Source: Sipunculus nudus (Eukaryota; Annelida; Sipuncula; Golfingiida; Sipunculidae). Taken from it: a stretch of 64,000 nt of DNA. The stretch lies in assembly GCA_026874595.1 (NCBI GenBank), contig CM049313.1, positions 21,655,508 to 21,719,507 of the forward strand, in the 5' to 3' direction. Made by a program: the position numbers and the translations under genes. Positions 39,389 to 52,795 of this stretch are shown piece after piece; position 1 is the stretch's first letter; every line of letters begins with the position of its first letter. The notes beneath the pieces are model-generated. The model had not been told where the DNA came from and made no database searches. It saw only the letters and a list, made by a program, of their open reading frames with translations.

Positions 39389-40940
39389 TAAGAATTGGTT
39401 TGGCATTGTCTTTCAGCAAATTAACGCAAAATGTAATATACAGATTTTGCAGAAAATGTTTACGAGGGGTAGATTAAAACTGCATGAGTAACCATAATAT
39501 ATGTTTTCTTAAGTGCCATAATCACAATTCAACAAAGGAATAATTATGAGGGGATATTCCTTTATCCCTGAGCATAAACCGCCCATTCGTATGCTGTTGT
39601 TCTGCCACTCGCCCGGTGAACTTCTTCTTCTGGACCATGACAATGTTTTACATGAAACCTACACGTATGAATGAACGACTGATTAGTAGATTCTGGTTTT
39701 CAAACTCTCCAAGAGACTCAGTGTGTCCAACCCCCCCCCCACCCAGGCTTCCTTTTGAAAAAAAAAAACTTTTTTTTTAAACAAACCATTAATCAGCCGA
39801 AGTATTAAAACCATGGTTATCATGGAAAGATACTTCTGTATATATTAAAATCAGCATACCTGTAAACCTATAAAACGGTGATCATGTAAAGGGTCACGGA
39901 TCTTTGTGTCCACTCAGCGGAAAAGTGCTACCTATTAAACGATTCATGTGGACATGTGTTTCGCGTTTGAATTTAAAATCTTTACTTCCTTTTGACTGAG
40001 TAAAATTCCTTAACAGGCGATATGATGGAAATGGGGTTCAGTAGGGATTACAGGTCGCCTCCTGAAAAAAAAGCGTGACAGGCGAAAAATGTTTTGCTGA
40101 ACATTTCTAGAGGGTTAGGGTGAAGACATATCAATAGTTCATTTCATTTTGAAAGTTATATGAATCACCACAATATATATTTTCTTATAAACCATTATGA
40201 CAAAGGAGCATTCCTTTGACCCCGTGTGAAAGCTACCCATTCGTATTCATTTGTTCTGCCACTCGCAAAGTGAACTCGTGTTACTGAAGCATGACAGTGT
40301 TTACTCATGAAACGCATATACGTGAACACGTGCCTGATATTAAAGAAGATTCTGTTGGAGGTCTGTACGCCCTGACTACACATTCTAGTTTGTTATCAAT
40401 TTAAAGATTTCTTTTTATTTTTCACCGTCCCTACAGACGACGGATAGTAAACCAACCGGAATGTAAGTTAAGTTGTGGGGCTTCTTTTTGAAACAAAAAA
40501 ACTATATGGCTTGGCCGAACTTTTAAAACCATGGTTATCATGGAAAGATATTTTTGAATGTATAAAAATCAATATACCTGTAACCCATAAAAAATTGTCA
40601 AACGGTGGTCAAATCACTGTACTCAGTGCCAACCAAACGGAAAAGCCCTCGCATTGAAAGCTGAGTCATGTGGTCTTTAGATTAAAAACCTTTACTTCCT
40701 TTGAGAGAGAAAATTCCTTTAGAGGCGTTACAATGGTTATGGGGGATCGATCGGGATTATAGTGGACCCGCGTGACCGCGTATTGCAAGGACATGCCTTT
40801 TATTAAAATTATTAATTATTTAGATTAAGGAGGCATAATCCCGCAAAATAAAACACACTTGTCCTACAAAAGCACACCACCGATACGTCTGCCGAATTTT
40901 GGAGAGTCAAATCAGAACGGAAGTAGGTAAACCGTGGTCT
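38818..40940 (+). repeat. Dispersed block R3, copy a, with an internal tandem duplication
   Basis: The left part (38818-39130: CTAGCTGCACC.GTGGAAA, GATATAAAGAT, AGGCATATATAGG) matches 58026-58320, and the right part (to 40940) matches 58670-59340. Inside, about 39405-40060 and 40065-40770 are tandem relatives sharing TTCTGCCACTCGC (654 apart) and CCATGGTTATCATGGAAAGA (718 apart). Confidence 0.75.
39355..39386. repeat. Poly-A tract (about 32)
   Basis: Pure A run inside block R3 copy a, just before the tandem units. Copy b has no comparable tract, so it expanded after duplication or came with an insertion. Confidence 0.97.
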
Positions 40941-42138
40941 AAAATAAAAAACCAATTCCTTATTATTTATATAGATCCTAATTGGTCATAATGACCAAAA
41001 GTCAAATGACAGGCATATTTATACGGAGAGGAGATCAACATTAGCTTGCAAATATTACTTCACGATTGTTACTTTTACTTCGAATATTATATTTTAAAAT
41101 AGGATTGATAGAGGATTGACAAAAATATTTGTAAACAAGTAACTCATTATATATTCAAAATGGTGACGTACATGTTCAAAATTACCATTAATCCTAAATC
41201 GTAAGTGGCGATATTGAATACCTTGGGTTTGGGGACACAAAACCTGGTGTATTTCATGATAACTTTGGTTGTATTATGCTGAAGTTATGCAAAAACAGCG
41301 ACTTCATTATATTTTGAAAATGGAAGCCTACAAGGCCAAAAGCACCAATGGACGCTTGGCAGACGACCGGATTCTGAAAGAGCGGGTCTTCAAGTATGCA
41401 AAAATATCACCTCATAAAATCCCTAGAGCGGGATAGTTCATTCGTCAGCAAACCACAAACAATCCTTTCGTAACAGATCCCACGCTAAAAACACTGATCT
41501 GTCTAAACACATATGGTCACTAAAAGACTCAAAAGCTGAAATTCTCTCTAAGTGCCGCCATCAAAACAAATTCACTCTGAAATGTTTTAAAACCTAGCAT
41601 TCGTACTAATATTCAACGTGCCCGCTCATCTAACCCCCCCCCCCTCCCCCCTCCCACACACACACACCACGAGGATCCACTGGGAAGACTTACCTGTTCA
41701 GGTAGTTGCTCTCTCGCTGCTTTGCAGTGTTGAGGAAAATGGCGTTAACACTACCCCATGGTGAGTTTATCGAGTGGAGTATAGTATAGTATATTTGCCT
41801 TTTATATTGTATATTTGCCTTATATATTGTGTGTTTTCATAGTATATATTTTAGTATATTTTAGTGTATTTTATATCATATGTATACTACTGATATGTTC
41901 CTTGTTTCCAGGACCCTATCGCAAATCAGTTTACAATACTAATGTACCTCGACCAATCCTATTGTGCCCCCAAGGACAAAGCATAATCTCGTGATCTCGT
42001 AAAGTCTCGGCTTTTCAAACCATGCCGTTAGCTTCATTCTGACCACATTCACCGGATGATCGGTCGGATCACGTGAAACAGACTGTTGTGAATTTACCAT
42101 GTTGTTTTATACATATGAGAGACGCCATTTAGACTAAA

Positions 42139-42905
42139 AAAATCACACAAGTTTTCAAAGCGCACTGGTTTGTTTGTCAGATGGTAAGTGGGAACGATTT
42201 GATAGGTATATATTACAATATATAATCTGATATTTGATCAGAAAATCTACGAATTAACAGTACATACCACAATGCTAATAATTTTTTAATACCGGCTCTA
42301 TAAAAGGAAACTTGGAGGATTTACGAAAACAAAGAGGTTCTTACCACATGCCATACCAGCGAGTCCCTTCCCAAGATGCAATTGTGCCTCGCTGGATTTT
42401 GGCTCCAAAGTGTGATATCACTCCCTTGTAAATACTACGGATATACTAATAAAAACCTCCTAGATTAAACGTACAAACACTGATAAAGAGAAGGACATAA
42501 GTCACTCTCTGACATGCAGAACTAAGGATCTCTGTCTGACCCAATGTATACTAAAGTAGAGCATGGATTTGTTTACAAACCTAAAGTACGTAACTGATCA
42601 GTTAAAGTTTAATTATTGTCAAAAATCGTAAAATCAACATCTTGTCACACAAACACGTTTCTGATGTTATACTGCATCAACTGGAAAATATAGAATTTTA
42701 ATTCAGATGCCGACGCCACGTGTATATAGGATGCCCTGTCGACTCGGCCATAATAAACAGACCCTTCACTTGCTCACTGGTTAATCATTTACTGGCCATG
42801 CAGGGTACATCGTTAATTGACGGGCGTGCAGAAGCGGCATTCCAACCAATAGGGGCTGTATTTTATTTATATAGGGCAATTGTAATTGACACTATTACTT
42901 ATTTC
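42139..42905 (+). repeat. Dispersed block R1, copy c
   Basis: Same landmarks as copies a and b, including GCCATACCAGCGAGTCCCTT near 42351 and CATCGTTAATTGACGGG near 42809. It lacks the 254-bp insertion of copy b. Confidence 0.8.
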
Positions 42906-43204
42906 AGCACACACCTTCTCTTTTCCCCTCTGCTGTACGTCAGACTCCCATGTCACAAAAGTTTGCTTATGTCACTGAGCCAAATGACATAAGTGCCACC
43001 ATGCACTGGTACAGGTCATGGCTCAAATATATGCTATTGAATATGAAATAACCGCTTGTTATTTCGATGACTTAAGCTCTCCGTGGCCTAATGACACTTT
43101 ACCCATATATTTGTTCAGCAAGCAAAATGAGAACAACTGGTTTTTGCATTCTGTTAGGACACAGGCTTTTTTGTATTTAATAATTGACAGTTCGGCATAC
43201 ATAT

Positions 43205-43335
43205 TATTGCAAGTTTTCTGGCTTGGGTCTCTTTCTAGAAGTCATGGTCTCAGTATAAGACTTCATGACCTCATTCTTGGTCTCGGTCTCAAATTCGGTG
43301 ATCTTTGTCTAAGTCTTAGACTTGGATTGATTGGT
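43205..43335. repeat. Degenerate GTCT-rich repeat
   Basis: GGGTCTC, TGGTCTCAG, TTGGTCTCGGTCTC, TTTGTCTAAGTCTTAGACTT and TTGGTCTTT recur at short, irregular spacing, suggesting an eroded short-unit minisatellite. Confidence 0.45.
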
Positions 43336-44289
43336 CTTTTCTATATCACTGCCTGTTAGAGCCATGTTTTCCGTTTATAACTGCAATTGCCTATCGCTGC
43401 AATGGCCCGCCCTTGAACTTTTCTATGCCATCGTTAAGAAAGAAAAGGGCTTGGTATTATGACAACTGAAACACTTGTATTTGTATTAGGAAGCTTAAAT
43501 TCATATTATATGTTAAATGTCATAATCACAGTTTTCATGACTATACGAGTTAATACAGTTTAATATATCAAGTTTATTTGCTCACTATGTACCAAACGTG
43601 TTACGCTTTTTCATAAAAAAAAATGGAGGAGCACCCCTCTATATATAAATAATTGTTCATTGGACACATATCTTTAGTTGATTATAATATCGAACATTTT
43701 ACATATGGGCTTCTATCAATTGTATTCCATATTAAATTGACATCGAACAGTTATTTCACATGTAGAGATACCATAAAATATTTGAGGAAGAGCACAAAGT
43801 ACGCTGTAAATAACTGTCTATTCTTTCATTCCATACAAGTATCATTTTGTAAAACATATGGGGATCTTCAGCCAGCTGGTCAAAAATAAAGTTATGTTCA
43901 GATCTAATAATTTAATAACAGTTTGTTTCTCTCGTTTGTTGATATAACGATAGAGCGCCCTCGTGTATTTATGAGTGAAAACTGGTTCTATGTACCTGAA
44001 ATGGCATACAACTGATTTGTTACGGTAAGGTCTGTCTAGGGAAATGATAAAATCATCATTATTACAACTGAATTGTTACAAAAAGAAGGTTCGATGACTT
44101 ACTTCTGAAAACAAACACCATTTTAAATCATTTGTTATTCGAAATGGACACTCTAAAAGGCTCGAAAGTTTACCATTCACTGTTTCGAGTGTTCAGCTGT
44201 TCAAACTTCTATGACCGCATCTTCACCAATCAGGCATTTAGAACATGTCCATATACCCACCCGTATTATCAAAACATGCTCAGATCAAC

Positions 44290-45675
44290 TGTTGCTTAAC
44301 ATAACGCAGCGGATAAACGCTTCGCTGCTTCAGAGGAGTTCTTGTCAGCGTACAAGACAGCCTTCGTCATCCCTTTCCTGAAGAAAAGAAAAATGGACCC
44401 TGACACACTGAAAAAAATTCCAGTCAAGTGTCGTACCTTGCCTGTGTTTCTAAAGTGATAGAGAAATTTACCTACTAGAACCTGCTAAGCCATACATATC
44501 CACAAACCGGAAAGTCTATAGCTAAGAGCGTATAATTTGTCGCCATAGATCTATCTACTACTTTTGACACAGTGAGCCGTCATCGCCTGCTGCAGGCACT
44601 CCAGATATTTGGTGTAACTGGCACTGCTTTCGGTGGTAAAAGTCTTACTTTACGAAGCCAAGTCATGACAATTGGAGGCTGCATATCTGCCTCTCAACCT
44701 CTTGATTGATGAGTACCTCAGGGATCGGTCCTAGGGCCAGTTCTCTAAACTGTCTATACATCAGCACATCAGCACTGCGTGCGAAGATTCGCATGAGTGG
44801 TTTCTACCATTTATATGAGGGATGATGTGCCTTATCTTAAAGGACGAGGAGATGCATAACAAATTCTGTAACATGGGGGAAACGGCATTTCAGTTATGCC
44901 GATGGATGAAAGGATATTTCACTAAGATTAAGGGTGACAAGACAGAGGTGATGCTCATTAGAAAAAAGAAGATCCTACACCATTGCCCAGAGCTACTCGT
45001 TCGTGAGCACAGGGTAAAACCATCAGCCAGTGTGTGCAATCTTTGTATACATATAAACGCCAATTTCACCATGGAGCAACATGTAAATACTATATGAAGG
45101 GTAGCCTGTAAGGATCTTCACAATATATACAAGTGCTACTTTGACAAATCGTCTCTATGGCCAATGGTTCATGCCTTTGTCACAACAAAACTTGATTATG
45201 GCAACGCCCTCTTACTCGGCTTTCCAGGGTTTTCTGCTTCAGAGCCTGCAGAGGGTACAGAACTGTGCTGCAAGGTTGACAATCGTTAACAGGACCACAT
45301 AACACTTGTAATACGATATCTGAACTGGCTCGCTGTCAATCAGCGTACATGTTCAGTCTTGCCATGATAGTATTAAAAGCAAAGCAATAAATTGCCCCTG
45401 CTTAATTGCAAGACCTGATCAAGCCATACGTGCTTAATCGTAAACTGAGATCTCGAAATCAACAACTCCGTTGTGTCACCCCCACCCCCCCCCCCAAAAA
45501 AAAAAAAAACCAAAGTCGTCACCGATTGCTCAGAGAGCTATCAGCGTCGCGGGAGCATTTTTTATTCTCTCATTGTATTTAAAAAAGCGTTGTAAGGCAC
45601 ATTTAGTGTATAGACGTCTTATTAAAAATATATTATTATTATTATCATTATTATTATTACTATTATTATTATGAA
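44290..45675 (+). mobile_element. LINE relic, CR1/L2/Jockey-type reverse transcriptase 3' half with ATT tail
   Basis: Broken plus-strand frames keep the order of a non-LTR RT. There is a KTAFVIPFLKK segment with SKVIEK-like remains (44350-44465), AIDLSTTFDTVSRHRLLQAL (44540-44600) for the catalytic Asp block, and VPQGSVLGP (44712-44738). The tail DKTEVMLI and KPSASVCNL lie at 44935-45050, HAFVTTKLDYGNALL near 45170-45215, and LQRVQNCAARLT near 45240-45285. The FADD-type catalytic box is not recognisable, and many stops and frameshifts interrupt it. It ends in an imperfect (ATT)n tract at 45630-45675, as LINEs of these clades often end in short tandem repeats. The 5' end and endonuclease are absent. 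Clade assignment is approximate. Confidence 0.8.
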
Positions 45676-47985
45676 GGTATACGTTTAACCTTAAATAGAT
45701 TTTTCTGCAAAAGTGTCATTTACTATATGGACCATATGAAACCTAAATCGGAAATCAAATTAAATTTATAGGAATTAAAACATCAAATTAAAAATTGATA
45801 TCTCTCCTTAAAAGGAGAAATGAAAGACATTATTAAACGCATACAAACAGCACTAATTGATATTGCATGATACATTGCAATTCCATATTTGTCATTTTAA
45901 TATGCTTGTCGTTTGAGCTGTATTATGGCAATGCTTTAAAGTTACTTCGTTCCCAGTGACCATTTATATATGTTACTAATTTTTACAAACGTAAAAACGA
46001 CCCATGCCTTATAGCCGATAATTGCATTTAGTAAAGAATATGCATTCTACCGCCTCCGTGTTCAGAAGAAGTGACAAAGCCTCAGGTATTCTGTCAGATG
46101 GCCTGTACAATGCCTGAGACTGGCTTCCGCAAGGCAAATCATATGCAGACAGTAAAAATATTGATAGATGAACCATTTAGACTTTAAAACTTACTGCAGT
46201 GGGCACCTTAGATGATATATGTCATTATGGCTGCTCACTGAATTTGGCACGGTTTTCCTAATCTAGTGATGTAATACCATTCAGATCTGTATTTTCAGTT
46301 GACGTTAAGTAGTTCATCAGCCAGAGCGATCACCAGTACCGAACAGGTACCACTTGCAATGAATGTTTTTGAGTGTTTTATGCAGATCAAAAAGACTACA
46401 TAGCAGTGTGAAAGTGAAAGCTTTCTGTAAATCAACAGCCTGTCTTGAAATGTACATGCACTAAAAGTGAAAATTTGCGCACATTTTGTTATATATGTTG
46501 TTATAACAATATTATATTTTGCCTATATTTAAGTAAATTTGATGTCATGAAATAGCTGATATTTATAGCTTTTATCAGACGTGTTATCGATGGATATAGC
46601 TTTGCAAATTAAAAAGATATTGATACTTTTCTTAACCGTGTCCGGTAGTAATTTGTATTTTCTAAACGAGGGTATATAATAAAAAACATGAGATCAACCG
46701 ATAGGTCCAATAAGACCAGCCGTGGCCAGTGTGGCTTTTATGAAGTTATTAATGAATTCAGAAGACCTTTACTTGTAAAAACATGTCTAATATGGGCGTG
46801 GTCCTAAGAAGGCGTAATCCCCCTTTAAAACACGCCAGACGAGTGTCACACAATACACGTATGCAAAAATTCGTACCAAGTTAGTCATTTAAATGTTGGT
46901 TTAATTCACTTCTCTGATTCATAAAAGGAAAGAGCGACAAATAATTAAACATTGTATTTTTTATTTGTCAGTTTGATGTATATAACATATGATGCCGTAC
47001 CATCAAGGCCGTTGAATCTACACTTTTGCCGATTTCGCTACATGCTCGAAATATAAAAATCGCAATTTCATTCATAGAGAGTTATGTTGTTTTGCTGAAA
47101 TATTTCCATGGCAAATTTTTCGCAGTATGTAGAAATGTACCATATAAAATCAAGGCAAGAGCCGTAAATAAAATTACTACAGTTTCCCGGGTTGCATCAT
47201 AAATAAGTGATATATATTGCAGTTGGTCTTGGTTTCAGGACTCGCTGCGAAGCAGAGCTACAAGGTATTCTCTCTGAGTTACGTCTGTTTATATTATTTC
47301 AATTTATGTCAGCGGAAAGATTTCTAAATAAATTGCACTTTCTGTCATGGAAATCACAAGATTTGTCATTGAACCTTGGAACAAACAGAGATGAATAAAT
47401 TGACTGGTCCTGGTCCACCGTTTTGTAAAACAAAAGTCTAGTGAGACAAAGATTAAAATGCTAGTGATAGGCCAATGACAAAGTCAGTTGCTGAGAAAAT
47501 CTAGTTTTATTCTAGTTTCTTTGACCTAGGAGTTAAGATATTATGTCACAACAAAAACCCTTGCAGTCCACCTTCAACCAAATTTACCGGAATGGACGAC
47601 AAGCATTGTTCACCTCTATGTACTTGCACTGTACAGAGCCACTGAGATCCTTTTATTTTAAATTTGTCTACTAAACTGTCAAAGCAACTCATGTCCCCAG
47701 GTATGGGAGAGATCACGTGTTGTACATGGCGAACCGTTAAAAGTTCAATGGGATTGATTGTTTATCTTTAGGGAATATTATCTTTTGCCAACCGATGCGA
47801 ACATCTACATCGATAATTATCGTGTGCAGGGATGACCAGCACACTGATATAATCGCACGTGTGCAGGTCATCACATCCACGCCTGTGTTCTTACTGCACA
47901 TGATTACTACCGGTGCAGATGCTGTCACTCCAGTCGTCCCGAATGATTCATCCAGCTCCACGTCTTGCGGGATAAGCATGGAAAC
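45676..47985. other. Intergenic sequence downstream of the LINE relic
   Basis: No gene or repeat recognised. The GC-richer 47790-47985 has open frames on both strands without recognisable domains. Confidence 0.5.
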
Positions 47986-48256
47986 TTTAGTCCAGAACTG
48001 GGCCTACTTATAATCTGATAGTCTATGTTACCCTGGCACCGTCCGGCATCGTCCGGCACCAAATTGCCACTTCCTGGGGGTCCAGGGGAGAATCCCAGTG
48101 GAAAGCTATAGGGCAACCCGTGACGAAATACTGACCCAGTCTTATCAACCAAGCTGCTATTTACCTCTCGACATCGAATCCACGCCTTCTGAGTACTGAT
48201 ATATCCATATTATTCCCTAATTCTCCCCGTCAGCAGATATGTCTGGCCAGGCCATG
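47986..48256. mobile_element. Second copy of the R1b insertion element (about 270 bp)
   Basis: Begins TTTAGTCCAGAACTGG (versus TTTGGTCCGGACCTGG at 36435). It shares TATAATCTGAT, TGCCACTTCC.GG, CGAAATACTGA, GTACTGATATATC and a terminal GGCCATG in the same order and orientation. It is divergent, with short indels. Confidence 0.65.
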
Positions 48257-48539
48257 TTGTTTTCGGTAGTCAGATGCATGACGGGAAACCTGGGCTGTTC
48301 CACGGATATTATTCAACCTCAAACAGGACCACCCGGCATTCACTACAGGTGGGCCGCAATGTGACTCCCTTTGACAAGCAAGGCCATCACCTCTAGATGA
48401 GACGTCGGCATTGGTGAACAAACTGGACAGCGTTTCAGACTGGATCTATATAATTTCATGTGACCGAATAAATGAACAATCATAAAGTCAAGCAACAATC
48501 AGGATTCAACAATATTTACTGTAATATTTTTTTTTCATA

Positions 48540-48890
48540 TTTCATTTTGTCATAATGTCATGCTATGAACCAGAAAAAAAAGACTTCTTCGTTGATGACC
48601 CTATATGCTGAAATCACTGGAACCATGTTATATAAACAAATAAAAAGAAATACACGGCCTGTGCTCTTTTACATACATTTAACTGTGATACCCCGAATGA
48701 CCTTGTCACAGATAGTGACTGCAATATATAGATACAATGTCAAAGGTTCATGCTATGTGCAAGCAAAAAATGACCCACTTCTTCGTGGCGAGCCTATATG
48801 CTGAAGTCACAGGTACCGTGTTATTTAAAAACATAAAAAGAAATACATGGACTGTAAGACCCTGTATGACCTTGTCTCAAATACCGACAG

Positions 48891-48900
<10 letters not shown>
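48540..48900 (+). repeat. Tandem pair of about 190-bp units
   Basis: TCATGCTATG at 48558 and 48748, then CTTCTTCGT, CCTATATGCTGAA.TCAC, AAAAGAAATACA and TGACCTTGTC, recur in order at an offset near 190. The second unit ends in a long (TA)n array where the first has only a short AATATATAGATA. Confidence 0.75.

Positions 48901-48945
<45 letters not shown>
48893..48945. repeat. (TA)n microsatellite
   Basis: TA run at the end of the second 190-bp tandem unit. Confidence 0.97.
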
Positions 48946-48948
<3 letters not shown>

Positions 48949-48999
48949 GTTATTGTGTCACTTATATATATTTATTTATACAAACACAAAAATTATAGG

Positions 49000-49400
49000 T
49001 TTAGGCTTTGGCCGCGCACAACAGCTTTCTTATAGCGGTCTTGTTTCTTCGCAAGGTCACACATTTTATCCTCATTTTTGGTGGCGATGACTTGCGGACT
49101 GCGTGTACGCCTTGTTACTCCGTCCTGGCAAGTACGGAAAGAGGTTCCACGGTATCAGATGTGACGCCAGGTCGATTACGACTGTAATTATGTTCCTCTT
49201 TCCCGAAGTTGATCGCTTATCCTGATGTTCTGATCGTTGAGGAAATATGCCCTGTCCTACACTTTAGTCATACTGCAAGCCATTTGAGCACATCTGTCTG
49301 TTACGGTGGACGTCATCTGGCTCCCAGTATGTGATAAACCTTCTGTTGAAGTAGAAGAAATGGTTATCAAAAAAGCATCTGGGTAAAATACATATTGAAT
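49000..49400 (-). other. GC-richer segment, possible exon, unassigned
   Basis: On the minus strand a basic stretch reads EDKMCDLAKKQDRYKKAVV near 49075-49020 in a frame open for about 80 bases. It could be a 3' exon of the DUF6589 relic. No motif supports this. Confidence 0.2.
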
Positions 49401-49841
49401 GTAAACTGTTCTGAAAAGAAAATCATAAGGCAGATATATAAGAGAAAGACAAATATATAAATGCCATATACAATTTGAATTTATTTGTTCAATGTAGTGT
49501 ATACAGATTGTTACAATGGTAACTTATCTGTATTCCAGAGAATGTGTCTGCACATTATGGCTTTCAGCATGTTTTTTGCAACAAACTAGTATATGTTTAC
49601 GTTTATACAGAGAGTGAGACATACTGGCATTACATTAAAACATGTAACGTATTTATATGCCCTTGAAGTATCGATTAAGTAACTCGTTCACATTGTCCAT
49701 AACGAGGCTGTTGCCTTGTTCTCCCCTGTAAATTGGCGGTCCGTTTCCAATTCAAATCGGTTCGAATCCATGCACTTGAAAATCCATTGACAGTTAATTC
49801 CACATTTATCTGTACATTCCATACACAGCGGATACACAGTA

Positions 49842-49903
<62 letters not shown>

Positions 49904-50001
49904 CCGTTAGATCTAAGTATATACATATAACATATATAATTCTACAGTTACATGAAATATGGGATATATATATATATATTGAATATATATATATATATTC
50001 A
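49842..50001. repeat. (TA)n tract and nearby perfect AT palindrome
   Basis: TA run at 49842-49901. At 49981-50000 there is GAATATATATATATATATTC, a perfect 20-base palindrome next to another TA run. Confidence 0.95.
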
Positions 50002-50031
50002 TCATTTAAAATATTCGTAGTATGAACGTAC

Positions 50032-52795
50032 CCAAGTTAAACCGGAGGGCAAGTATCAAGTACTTGTTGTGTCGGAGTGTCGCGAATTCGAGAAGGTCTA
50101 GTTTCCAGTAAGACACCATGGGTGGTCCGTCTCCCTCCCGGACAGCGTTGTCCCTGGCCAGGTGTTCTAGTCCTCGCCACAGCAGACCTTTAGTATAGGC
50201 CATCGTAAAGTCATCTTAATGTTTCACATTCCTGGCTTTCTTACAGTCTGGTGAACAAAACCCTCGACATCCTGCATAGCACAGACTAATATCAATAACA
50301 TGGATAAATAAATGACAATATATAATTATGTAATGCAAGTGCATGCACATACACACATGAAAGTAATAGACGTGGTCAAAAAGCATGAAGTTAGAAACAC
50401 AAAAGTGTACGAAAAACGAGTACATGAAAGGCTTTGTCCATGATTATTCCCCACCTTCGAGTTTTTATCCTGGTCTGGTGAACTGGTTAAATTTGTAGCA
50501 AGTTATAGTGGCGTCATACAAAATAATTGACGCATCTCCATCATAAAGGATTTCGATATTCAAACAATAGATGTAACAGTGAGTCTTCATAATAATACGT
50601 TACGTGCTAACCTTAACCTGGAGCCCTCGGCACTCGACATGGAATCACTCCCGTGGACGAACAGCTGCTTTACTGTACACTGCACCACATCAGGTCCCAG
50701 GTTTGTTACAGTGAAAAAGACTTAACGCATGTTTTAAAGCTGCATTCTTCATTTAACAGGAGCCCACATTCAAATGACAATCATTTCTGATACTTTTATG
50801 ATTGTTAGTCTTACTAAAATCGACCTTCACAGTCCGGTGGCGGTATATATTCCTCATGTAGAAGCCTGTGTTCTACTCGGGAAAGCTCCTCTCTGAGTAA
50901 TACTTCTTCATTGTGTCCTACAAAGAAATACATGATTTCCAGTTTATCTTTAAAATAGGCTGATTATAAAGATTTCTTATGATTAACATTATATATTTTT
51001 GACAATATATGATTAGTAAATTTGGCCAATATTATATTCAACAGCAAACTTAGTAAAAAAAAAGTATATACAACATTAACCCATAAGCAGGATAATTAAC
51101 TGATCAATTGTCAACAAAAAAGTGTAATACGTAACATAGGCGTTTGCAAACTATATATATAATAGGTAGACCTTATCAGACTTTAACAAAAAATGCGTAG
51201 CAAATAAGTATTTATACTTCTTTTTTATGTACCCATACCCTTCAAACAATCACATATTAACAATTATAGCTTGCAATGTTTAACTGTGAGAATATTTTTG
51301 GAAGTAGCACATGAGGGGTTTCATGATTGTCTTAATTGATTTTTTTCATGCAGGAACATGTCCAAAGACACATGGTGCCTTTTTTAACAGTTAGAAATCT
51401 TTACCTGTAGCCAAAGCATTCATTTGTGGAACTCTTGAGGAACCTATAACAGATTTTCTAGCCTTTTTTTCCATTTGGCAGCGTTGCCCCCTCCTAAGAT
51501 GGCATCTTGGAGCCGTTCACGCGAGAGAGCTTCCCCCTACACCAACAAGGCGCACAGATCTCCTTCCTTTGTTGGCTGATGTTCCTACAGCTTCCGTAAG
51601 ATTTGTATGATACCCGTCGTCGATTTTGTGTTGGTATCTATGACCCCTACGTTGACCTGTAAAAACCATGATGTATATATATATACGTATTAATACATAT
51701 GTGAATGGGTACCTATGTTTTTTTTTTCTGAGTTTGAATGAACGCTGTGAATATATATGAACATGAACTCACCAGTTAGCTTCGCTTTGACATAATCTCA
51801 CTGTGTCCGTGCTGTATGTGCTGCTTGGGGATCTTTGTGTAACCAGAAAATGCGTCCAGGTATTTTACCATGATTCTTTCTACCAGCAACATTATCCTTT
51901 TGTGAAGCTCGTTTCTATCTGTTTTTGAAGGTAGGGTTTTCTCTGGGGGGATATGTTGCATGGACGTCACCCGGACATCGGAGGATGGCGCCACGAAGTA
52001 GTGTGGCCGCCCCCGTTTCCACGCTTATGGATCCACCCCGCTATCAGTGACTACTGACGCGCTTTGAGAAACATAAAAACTATTCTTGGACCATTCAGTA
52101 CTGGTTTTGCAGTTCTGCCGGCGCTATCGTTTCTCTCAAGCAAAACCACAAACTTCTGCGGTTTCCACCCATTGTTGAAAACCTATAAAACGAACTCGCC
52201 TGCAGTACGAGGCGGGACTATTGACTTTGCTACGCCACGTTGCTGTTATCCCCGGGGACCGTGACCGTGGGCTCTTGGTCCCCAAGCCCACGGAATGCCA
52301 TGAAACACGCCATGAACTTTATTATTTAGGAAGAGGAGAGACTTTATGTTTGTTTGGTGCCACATGGATTAATACAGGACTTCAGTTTTGTGTGTGCCCG
52401 AATTATGTGTTGATGATGGACTTCAGTTTCTCGTTTACCGGATTCAGTTAAGTATTTCGTTACAGTTCGTTATTTAGAGACTCAGTTTTCGTCAGAGACT
52501 TGGTTATAAATTACGTTATGTATTGACTATTATATTATTTGTGTATGAATGTAAATATTGTAATCTAGTAATATAGTACTGTTTTTGCACCCATATTTTG
52601 GTTACGTATTCATTTGAAGAGAACGTGTCTGAGCATATGTGTTACGGTTCGGCCTGAGTTGTTTGGTGTGAAAAGGGACCGTAACAGGATATCAGAGGCA
52701 GGGCAGCATTCCTCGTTCCATTGCAGGAAACCCTGGTGCCTCGCCACAATCTGCCTGTAAACGTTGTCCCAGTACAGGGTAAATTCCAGATGCCC
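50032..52795 (-). pseudogene. DUF6589-like multi-exon pseudogene
   Basis: Minus-strand exons in the order I recall for DUF6589-type invertebrate proteins. (a) About 52700-52795: LYWDNVYRQIVARHQG. (b) 51773-52035: HYFVAPSSD, QHIPPEKTLPS, and QHIQHGHSEIMSKRS ending at donor GTGAGT. (c) 51405-51656: acceptor TTTTTACAG, then VNVGVIDTNTKSTTGIIQIL, a GEALSRERLQDA segment, and VPQEFHK before donor GTAAAG. (d) 50815-50917: acceptor TTTGTAG, then DTMKKYYSERS and FYMRNIYRHR. (e) 50032-50271: acceptor CTATGCAG, then NAVREGDGPPMVSYWK and LLEFATLRHNKYL, then donor GTACGT. Canonical splice sites persist, but stop codons interrupt b, c (four), d and e, so it cannot make a full protein. The family's function is unknown. 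The domain name is from memory and was not searched. Confidence 0.6.

Noticed and set aside
24195-42905. CRISPR-like or satellite array from repeated blocks
   Set aside because: Only three divergent copies at irregular, large spacing. Not an array.
43018-43359. 113-codon frame
   Set aside because: Its second half is the GTCT-rich degenerate repeat, and the first half has no recognisable feature.
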